Below, in pieces: positions 58,783 through 64,000 of a stretch of DNA of 64,000 bases. Both the position numbers and the translations under genes were made by a program. Below the pieces are notes generated by a model. The model searched no databases. It saw only the letters and a list, made by a program, of their open reading frames with translations, and was not told the origin of the DNA. Every line of letters starts with the position of its first letter. The stretch's first letter is position 1. Source of the DNA: Hymenobacter sublimis (GTDB lineage: Bacteria > Bacteroidota > Bacteroidia > Cytophagales > Hymenobacteraceae). The stretch lies in assembly GCF_023101345.1 (NCBI RefSeq), contig NZ_CP095848.1:743501-807500 (forward strand), in the 5' to 3' direction.

Positions 58783-59334
58783 TTATAGGCGATGAAGAAC
58801 AATCTGGTGTTGGTGCAGGAGTTGTTCCACGTCGGCGGGGGTAGCCGGGGCCTGCAAGCAGTGCAGGTTGAGGTAGTAGCAGGCCGCGTCATTGGGGTAG
58901 AGCAGCAGCCACTGGGGCTGCACCCATACGGCCCGCTTGACGTGGGCCCAAGAAGTGGAAAAAGAGCCTTGCGAGCTGCTGCCGCGAATTTCCTTGGCGT
59001 TCAACGTGAAGTCAATCGGCGCCGGGGCGGCCGGGTTGCGGGCGTAGCCCTGGCGCAATTGGTAGCGCACCAATGCCATTCGAAACGCGGCGTACAGCAC
59101 CGCTACCGCCAGCAACACCACCGTCGACCAGTTCTGAATACTGCCCTGTTCCCGCACTTCCAGCCCTACGCTTAAGGCCAGGAGCGCCATGGCCGCCCCC
59201 AAAAGCCACTGGGCTCGCCGTGTCGCCGGACGCGCCTTCCACAATCGAAAGTTTATGGCCACGTAGTCCTCGGCCGTCATCTGAACGTGGGGCAGGAGCA
59301 AGGTAGGCGGGGTGTTGGGGGCGGGAGCTGGCAT
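58783..59334 (-). CDS. YcxB-like membrane protein
   Basis: A 183-residue protein with two membrane helices (about residues 41-60 and 70-88) flanking a short loop, and a C-terminal cytoplasmic beta-rich domain (DFTLNAKEIRGSSSQGSFSTSWAHVKRAVWVQPQWLLLY, given in part) that matches the YcxB-like C-terminal domain in pattern, including the SWxxVxRxxxxxxxxLLY series. Pro-rich N-terminal tail. The start is the ATG at 59332-59334; a GTG seven codons earlier is possible. Function unknown. It lies alone with a short hairpin beyond its start. Confidence 0.78.
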   Translation of the reverse strand: MPAPAPNTPPTLLLPHVQMTAEDYVAINFRLWKARPATRRAQWLLGAAMALLALSVGLEVREQGSIQNWSTVVLLAVAVLYAAFRMALVRYQLRQGYARNPAAPAPIDFTLNAKEIRGSSSQGSFSTSWAHVKRAVWVQPQWLLLYPNDAACYYLNLHCLQAPATPADVEQLLHQHQIVLHRL

Positions 59335-59387
59335 AGCCCCGCGAAAGTAGCGCACCCCGCCGCAACTTCCCGACGCGGGAGGGCATG

Positions 59388-59418
59388 AAAAAGGGCGAAG
59401 CCACGGCTTCGCTCTTTT
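59388..59418 (-). terminator. Rho-independent terminator of the ABC transporter gene
   Basis: A 14-bp stem with one mismatch (59389-59402 with 59405-59418, 2-nt loop) is followed on the minus strand by TTTTT. It sits 23 bp after the ABC stop. Confidence 0.8.
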
Positions 59419-59440
59419 AAAGTACTGTACTCAGCGCAGT

Positions 59441-61267
59441 TTACGTCAGCTCAAATTGCAGTTTCAGCAAGTTAGCGTAGAGGCCATTTTCGCTGTGGGC
59501 CAGCTCATCGTGAGTGCCTTGTTCCACGATGCGGCCGCCATCGATAACGAGAATCTTGTCGACTTTGCGGATGGTGCTGAGGCGGTGGGCAATAATGATG
59601 CTGGTGCGGTCCTGCATAAGCTCGTCCATGGCCTGCTGCACCAACTTTTCCGATTCGCTGTCGAGGGAGGAAGTGGCTTCGTCGAGGATGAGGATGGCGG
59701 GGTTTTTCAGGATGGCGCGGGCAATGGCAATGCGTTGGCGCTGGCCCCCGGACAGTTTAATGCCTCGCTCGCCCACTAGCGTATCCAGGCCTTCGGGGAA
59801 GGAGCTGATAAACTGCCAGGCGTTGGCTTTGCGGGCCGCCAGCACAATTTCCTCGTCGGTGGCGATAATCTTGCCGTAGGCAATGTTCTCCCGGATGGAG
59901 CCGCCAAACAGCATGGTTTCCTGGGGTACAATGCCAATGTGGCGGCGCAGCTCCGTGAGGTCGTACTGCCCGATGTCGCGCCCATCCACCACTATGCTAC
60001 CCCCGCTCAACTCGTAGAACTGCATTAGCAGCTGCACAATCGTGGACTTGCCGGCTCCCGACGGGCCCACTAAGGCAATCTTCTCCCCGGCCTGAATGTC
60101 AAAGCTAATATCCTGGAGTACGGGCAAATCGGGGCGGGTGGGGTAGCTGAAAGCGACGTGCCGGTACTCAATGTTACCGTGTACTTGCAGGGGTAGGGCA
60201 CCGGGCTGGTGAGTTGGCTCGGTGGGCTCATCCAGGATTTCCAGGATGCGCTCCGAGGCGCCCAGGGTGCTTTGCACTTTGCCGTACAGCTCGCCCAGGC
60301 CAGCCACCGAGGCCCCAATAAACATAGTGTACAAGGCAAACTGGGTTAGGTCGCCGATGGTCATTTGACCGGCTTGCACCAGGGTAGCGGCTCGCCACAG
60401 CACTAGCACGATGCCGCCAAACAAGCCAATAATCACGAAGGACACGAACCCGCCGCGGTAGAGGTTGCTTTTCAGGGCGGCCCGCACCGTATTGGTAAGC
60501 GAAGCGGTGTAGCGGCCAGTTTCAAACTGCTCGTTGGTAAATGCCTTCACCGTGTTAATGCCCTGCAGGGTTTCCTCCACGATGACGTTGGTTTTGGCTA
60601 GCTCGTCCTGGGTAGTCTTGGCCAGCACCCTGATTTTCTTGCCGAACACCATGGCCAGCACCACAATGGGCGGAAACGTTAGGAGCATGAACATGGACAG
60701 CTTCACCGACACAACCATGATAAACACGATGCCCGCAATCAGCGTCATTACCTGCCGAAACAGCTCGGCCAGAGTCAGGGAAAATGAGTCCTGAATGATG
60801 CCCACGTCGGAGGTAATGCGCGAGGTAATGGCGCCTACCCGGTTCTTCTCGAAGTAAGGAATAGGTAGGGAAACGAACTTCTGGTACAGCGCCTGCCGAA
60901 TGTCGCGCACCGTGAACTCGCTTACCTGGGTAAAAAACCAGATGCGCCCAAAGGAAAACAGGCCCTGCAACAGAATAAGAACCGCAAAGCCGAGGGCAAT
61001 CTGGTTGATGGTTACGGCCGAGCCGTTAGGCAGTAGCAAGGGCTTGCCGCTGGCCGTATCGGCTAGTTTGCCAATAATCCAGGGGAAGGCCATGGTGGTG
61101 GCGCTGGACAGCGTCAGGAGTACCGTGCCGATGCTGAACTTAGCGCGGTAGGGTAGGGTGAAGCGAAAAATTCGCAGCCCCTGCTGAAAGCTTTGCTTGG
61201 TTAGTTTCTTTTTGGGCAGTTCCGAATTCACATCGGTACCACTACTGTTGAGTCCACTTCGGGCCAT
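59441..61267 (-). CDS. ABC transporter, fused permease and ATPase (MsbA/ABCB10-like)
   Basis: A 608-residue half transporter that dimerises into an exporter. A cytoplasmic basic N-terminus of about 40 residues is followed by six helices (residues 45-330) and an ATPase domain. Motifs: Walker A GPSGAGKST near 400, Q-loop VPQETMLF, signature LSGGQRQR, Walker B ILILDEATSS and H-loop AHRLST. The intracellular coupling segments are typical of the lipid/drug exporter branch, including ITSRITSDVGIIQDSFSLTL near residue 148. The substrate cannot be deduced; lipids or drugs are family-level possibilities. ATG at 61265-61267. No accessory gene adjacent. Confidence 0.95.
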   Translation of the reverse strand: MARSGLNSSGTDVNSELPKKKLTKQSFQQGLRIFRFTLPYRAKFSIGTVLLTLSSATTMAFPWIIGKLADTASGKPLLLPNGSAVTINQIALGFAVLILLQGLFSFGRIWFFTQVSEFTVRDIRQALYQKFVSLPIPYFEKNRVGAITSRITSDVGIIQDSFSLTLAELFRQVMTLIAGIVFIMVVSVKLSMFMLLTFPPIVVLAMVFGKKIRVLAKTTQDELAKTNVIVEETLQGINTVKAFTNEQFETGRYTASLTNTVRAALKSNLYRGGFVSFVIIGLFGGIVLVLWRAATLVQAGQMTIGDLTQFALYTMFIGASVAGLGELYGKVQSTLGASERILEILDEPTEPTHQPGALPLQVHGNIEYRHVAFSYPTRPDLPVLQDISFDIQAGEKIALVGPSGAGKSTIVQLLMQFYELSGGSIVVDGRDIGQYDLTELRRHIGIVPQETMLFGGSIRENIAYGKIIATDEEIVLAARKANAWQFISSFPEGLDTLVGERGIKLSGGQRQRIAIARAILKNPAILILDEATSSLDSESEKLVQQAMDELMQDRTSIIIAHRLSTIRKVDKILVIDGGRIVEQGTHDELAHSENGLYANLLKLQFELT

Positions 61268-61351
61268 TGTGTAGTAAAAGGTGAAAGCGAGAAGTTGAGA
61301 GCTAAGCGGTAGACGATAGAATAGTTGAGCTCTTGCTTTCTCGCTTCCTAG

Positions 61352-61843
61352 TTATTCAAATTTCGGTTTGCCCTGTTCTACCTTCAGTCCCTCGGAGTTA
61401 CCGAACGGGATGGGCAGGCGCACCTGGGTAGGAACGGCCTGGCCCTTGCGGGTAGCGGGCTTCCAGGAGGGCATCTGACCCAGCACCCGCAGGGCCTCCG
61501 TGTCGCACTCCGGGGAGAGGGGCTGCACCACGGAAGGGTTGGTCAGGTGCCCATCGGCTTCCACGGTAAAGGTCATAACCACGTTGCCGCTGATTTGCTT
61601 GACGCTGGCCGCTTCTGGATACTTTAAGTTTTGCTGAAAAAACGTGTTCAGCCCTTGGGCCCCGCCCGGAAACTGCGGGGGCGCGTCGGGGCGGTTGGGG
61701 GCTGGCTTGGCCTGGGGCTGCATCCGATTGGCTTTCAGCTCAATGGGCTGCTTGGTAATGGTTGAGCCAGACGTGGTTTGCTGGGCCTGCGTTGCACCGG
61801 CGGCCGAAGCTACGAGCAGAAAGAGGAAGAACAGATGTTTCAT
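61352..61843 (-). CDS. Secreted TonB C-terminal domain protein
   Basis: A 163-residue exported protein. The N-terminal signal (MKHLFFLFLLVASAAGATQAQ) is cleavable rather than a membrane anchor, unlike true TonB. After a Pro/Gln-rich linker the TonB_C domain reads GLNTFFQQNLKYPEAASVKQISGNVVMTFTVEADGHLTN (given in part, residues 64-102) and ends PSWKPATRKGQAVPTQVRLPIPF. In Bacteroidota such proteins are annotated as energy transducers, but without an N-terminal helix it cannot couple to ExbBD. It probably has a periplasmic scaffold role. Alone between the ABC and symporter genes. Confidence 0.88.
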   Translation of the reverse strand: MKHLFFLFLLVASAAGATQAQQTTSGSTITKQPIELKANRMQPQAKPAPNRPDAPPQFPGGAQGLNTFFQQNLKYPEAASVKQISGNVVMTFTVEADGHLTNPSVVQPLSPECDTEALRVLGQMPSWKPATRKGQAVPTQVRLPIPFGNSEGLKVEQGKPKFE

Positions 61844-62017
61844 AGGGTTGGTGAGGTAGGTCGTGGCGTGGTAGAAAAGTCGAACCCCGGCGCATTGTGC
61901 AGCGGTGCAGCCGAAACATCGTACTTGCCAACGTCAGCCGGGCGAATTGCGGCTGCGCCTTTGCATGACGCTCAACGGACTCTTACACAAGGCAAAGGTA
62001 CGCTCTCTAAACAACCC

Positions 62018-63499
62018 CTATGCAACAGGGTTCAATTCCAGATTGCGGGCGCGCGAAATTGCCAGCAGGCCCAGGAAGGTAAGCAATCCGTTCAGAATCA
62101 GAATCTCAAACCCGAATTCGTAGCCCCACCAGGTTTTTGAGTTGGCGTTGATAAACCACGTCAGCAGGGGCGCCACAATGCACACGGGTAGCACCAGCTT
62201 GTCGTGCAGGCCGCGGCTGGTGAAAATGCCGAAGGAATACAGCCCCAGCAACGGCCCGTAGGTGTAGCCGGCGGCTTTAAACACGGAGGTAATTACGCTC
62301 TGGTCGTTGATGGCCCGGAAAATTAGGATGATGACGATGAGCACCAGCGAGAAGCCAAAGTGAGTATACTGCCGAATGCGCTTCTGCTGATCCTCCGGGT
62401 ACTTGCTGATAACGAGCATGTCCACGCAGAAGGAGGTAGTAAGCGCCGTCAGGGCCGAATCGGCGGAGGCGTAGGTAACAGCAATAATGCCCAGGATAAA
62501 CACGATGCCCGCAAACAGCGAGAAGTGGTTGGTAGCCAGCAGCGGAAACACATTGTCGCCAATGACTTTGCCGGTAGCAGGGTTGGTAGGTAGGGCAATG
62601 CCTTTGGCGGCCGCAAACTGATACAGCAACACGCCCAGGGAAAGAAAAAACACGTTTACCAGCACAATGGCAATGGTAAACCAGAACATATTTTTCTGGG
62701 CGTCTTGGAGGTTGCGGCAGCTCAGGTTTTTCTGCATCAGGTCCTGGTCGAGGCCAGTCATCACAATGGTAATGAAGGCCCCGGAGGCAAACTGCTTCCA
62801 GAAGAACTTATCGTCCTTGGGGTCAGAGAAATACACCTGCGACATGGCGCTTTCCTTCACCGTTTTCACCAGTCCGGCAAAGCCCAGGTTTAGCTCATCG
62901 GCCATCAGGTAAATGCTCACGGCCACGCACACGAGCATGGCCATGGTTTGGAAAGTATCGGTCCAGAGGATGGTTTTGAGGCCCCCGCGGAAGGTATACA
63001 GGTAAATCAGGAAGATGCTGACCGACACGGTAACGGCAAACGGCACCCCCAGCTGGTCGAATACGGCAAACTGCAGCACGCCCGCCACCAGGAACAGCCG
63101 AAACGCCGCCCCCACCGCCCGCGAAATCAGGAAAAACAAAGCCCCGGTTTTGTAGCTCCAGAAGCCAAACCGCTGCTCCAGGTAGGTGTAAATGCTCACC
63201 AGCCGCATGCGGTAGTAGAGCGGCATAAGCACCGTGCCAATTACCACGTAGCCCACCGTGTAGCCCAACACCACCGCCATGTAGCTCCAGCTCTGGGAGG
63301 CCACCATGCCCGGAATCGAAATAAACGTAACCCCCGACAGCGAGGTGCCAATCATGGCAAACGCCACCATGTACCAGGGCGCGTTGCGGTTGGCAATAAA
63401 GAACGATTCGCTGGTGGCCTTCCGGGAAGTGAGGTAGGCAATAATGATGAGGACCACGAAGTAGCCCGCAATCAGGCTCAGCACAAGGGTAGGGGACAT
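62018..63499 (-). CDS. Sodium:solute symporter (SSS family)
   Basis: A 493-residue transporter with about 13 helices. Family landmarks: SESFFIANRNAPWYMVAFAMIGTSLSGVTFISIPGM (given in part, residues 29-64), SIYTYLEQRFGFWSYKTGALFF near 106, and FTIAIVLVNVFFLSLGVLLYQFA near 275. The conserved YASADSALTALTTSF near residue 345 carries the family Ser/Asp residues. Its substrate is undetermined. Unlike the symporter at 55956 it has no charged insert and no small partner. ATG at 63497-63499, just 3 bp from an AGCTATTAGC-type repeat. Confidence 0.93.
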   Translation of the reverse strand: MSPTLVLSLIAGYFVVLIIIAYLTSRKATSESFFIANRNAPWYMVAFAMIGTSLSGVTFISIPGMVASQSWSYMAVVLGYTVGYVVIGTVLMPLYYRMRLVSIYTYLEQRFGFWSYKTGALFFLISRAVGAAFRLFLVAGVLQFAVFDQLGVPFAVTVSVSIFLIYLYTFRGGLKTILWTDTFQTMAMLVCVAVSIYLMADELNLGFAGLVKTVKESAMSQVYFSDPKDDKFFWKQFASGAFITIVMTGLDQDLMQKNLSCRNLQDAQKNMFWFTIAIVLVNVFFLSLGVLLYQFAAAKGIALPTNPATGKVIGDNVFPLLATNHFSLFAGIVFILGIIAVTYASADSALTALTTSFCVDMLVISKYPEDQQKRIRQYTHFGFSLVLIVIILIFRAINDQSVITSVFKAAGYTYGPLLGLYSFGIFTSRGLHDKLVLPVCIVAPLLTWFINANSKTWWGYEFGFEILILNGLLTFLGLLAISRARNLELNPVA

Positions 63500-63502
63500 T
63501 TG

Positions 63503-63625
63503 TTAGCTATTAGCTGATGGCTGTTAGCTGTTGGCTTTTTCGGGTAAGGATGCAAACACCAGTACGCGTAGCAACGTCAGCAAACAGACATCAAAGCTAA
63601 CAGCTAATAGCCAAAAGCTAATAGT
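63503..63625. repeat. Inverted arrays of AGCTATTAGCTG-type repeats
   Basis: Two arms rich in TTAGCTATTAGC, CTGTTAGC and GGCT units face each other (about 63503-63538 and, inverted, 63593-63622). The loop contains AACGTCAGC at 63573-63581. The element fills the gap between the MBL-fold gene and the symporter gene. Confidence 0.7.
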
Positions 63626-63632
63626 CCGCTTC

Positions 63633-64000
63633 CTACTCCCACTCCGCCCAGCGGAGCACCTGGCCCACGGCCGGCACGTGCAACTCGCCGCGCAGCATCT
63701 GGCCATTAGCCACTAACTGCAGCTCCCGGATAGGCTCGGAGGCGGGCTCATCGGAGAGGTCGAAGGTGCCGTAGTGCATGGGCACGAGGTGGCCGGCGCG
63801 CAGCAAGTTGGCCGCTTTGGCTGCCTCATGAGGATTTACGTGGCTGAGCTGCATCATGTAGGGTGGCTTGTAGGCCCCAATGGGCAGCAATACAATATCA
63901 AGGGGGCCAAACTGCTTTTCTATTTCCTCGAAGTGGCCGCCCATGGCCGTGTCGCCCATGAAGTAGATGGTGCGGCCATCGGGTAGGCGCAGCAGAAAAG
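63633..64000 (-). CDS. MBL-fold metallo-hydrolase, C-terminal part (cut by window edge)
   Basis: The last 122 codons of a metallo-beta-lactamase-fold hydrolase. The visible part includes FMGDTAMGGHF, with the metal-binding Asp of the fold, then LDIVLLPIGAYKPPYMMQLSHVNPHEAAKAANLL and the conserved HYGTFDLSDEP near the end, which places it near the NAPE-PLD-like / UlaG-type branch of the superfamily. The HxHxDH motif lies beyond the window. The stop is TAG at 63633-63635. Its start and length are unknown. Neighbour is a symporter in the same direction. Confidence 0.85.
   Translation of the reverse strand, partial: FLLRLPDGRTIYFMGDTAMGGHFEEIEKQFGPLDIVLLPIGAYKPPYMMQLSHVNPHEAAKAANLLRAGHLVPMHYGTFDLSDEPASEPIRELQLVANGQMLRGELHVPAVGQVLRWAEWE

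Noticed and set aside
61352..61843. Calling this a functional TonB energy transducer
   Set aside because: It has a cleavable signal peptide and no N-terminal membrane anchor, so it cannot join ExbB-ExbD; only the C-terminal domain is shared.

Overview
The window reads as a chromosomal segment of a GC-rich Bacteroidota, most like Hymenobacter or a close Hymenobacteraceae relative. The evidence is promoters of the TAnnTTTG type, a type IX secretion C-terminal sorting domain (4374-5393), and families typical of the phylum (WbqC, DUF2911, DUF2461, M13 peptidase, paired two-gene RND efflux sets). Base composition is visibly high in GC, which excludes most other Bacteroidota. Nothing looks like phage, plasmid or an insertion sequence. 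The taxonomic call rests on pattern recognition, not on a search.

Layout. 1-8219: ClpC N-terminus (cut by the window edge), WbqC-like protein, a secreted protein translationally coupled to an LpxL-type acyltransferase, a YciO/Sua5-like protein, a T9SS cargo protein, MltG, a hot-dog thioesterase and a YihY membrane protein. 8342-8587: two tRNA-Ser genes (anticodons CGA and TGA) with a shared terminator. 8782-10445: a small unknown protein and a three-PAS protein with no output domain. 10650-17188: a divalent-metal (CzcA-type) RND efflux operon on the minus strand, led by a small His-rich secreted protein and interrupted by large hairpin repeats. 17671-19294: a zinc phospholipase C-like protein and a tiny secreted ORF. 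19580-25427: a second, drug-type (AcrB-like) RND operon. 25710-26066: an alkyltransferase-like DNA repair protein.

26164-29765 is the most unusual region. One canonical promoter (TTG-N19-TATATTTG) precedes six minus-strand genes: two copies of a module made of a small soluble protein ending in a CPxxC motif and a polytopic membrane protein, followed by a NarX-type histidine kinase and a receiver-only response regulator. The kinase and regulator overlap by ATGA, and the second small protein and its membrane partner by GTGA. Parts of it are much richer in AT than the surroundings. I infer a membrane signalling cassette of unknown stimulus.

29846-47069 is mostly housekeeping and conserved hypothetical genes: exonuclease VII (xseA, xseB), an M13 lipoprotein peptidase, a cyclophilin lipoprotein, Mn catalase, a second Zn-PLC-like protein, CinA/PncC, a secreted amidohydrolase, acyl-CoA-binding protein, a CDGSH protein, GNAT, a deoxynucleoside kinase, DUF2461 and DUF547. 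47338-64000: MOSC, YitT, DUF805, a subtilase with a large insert, a PIG-L deacetylase with an AT-rich central patch, PAP2 phosphatase, a 47-residue membrane protein coupled to a sodium symporter, DUF2911, YcxB-like, an ABC exporter, a TonB-domain protein, another sodium symporter and a truncated MBL-fold hydrolase.

A striking genome-level feature is the intergenic DNA. Many gaps carry long, nearly perfect hairpins, several with a shared loop core (AACGTCAGC), and some are bracketed by inverted arrays of a 7-bp GTGA-containing unit that abut stop codons. These are listed as repeats and discussed as findings.
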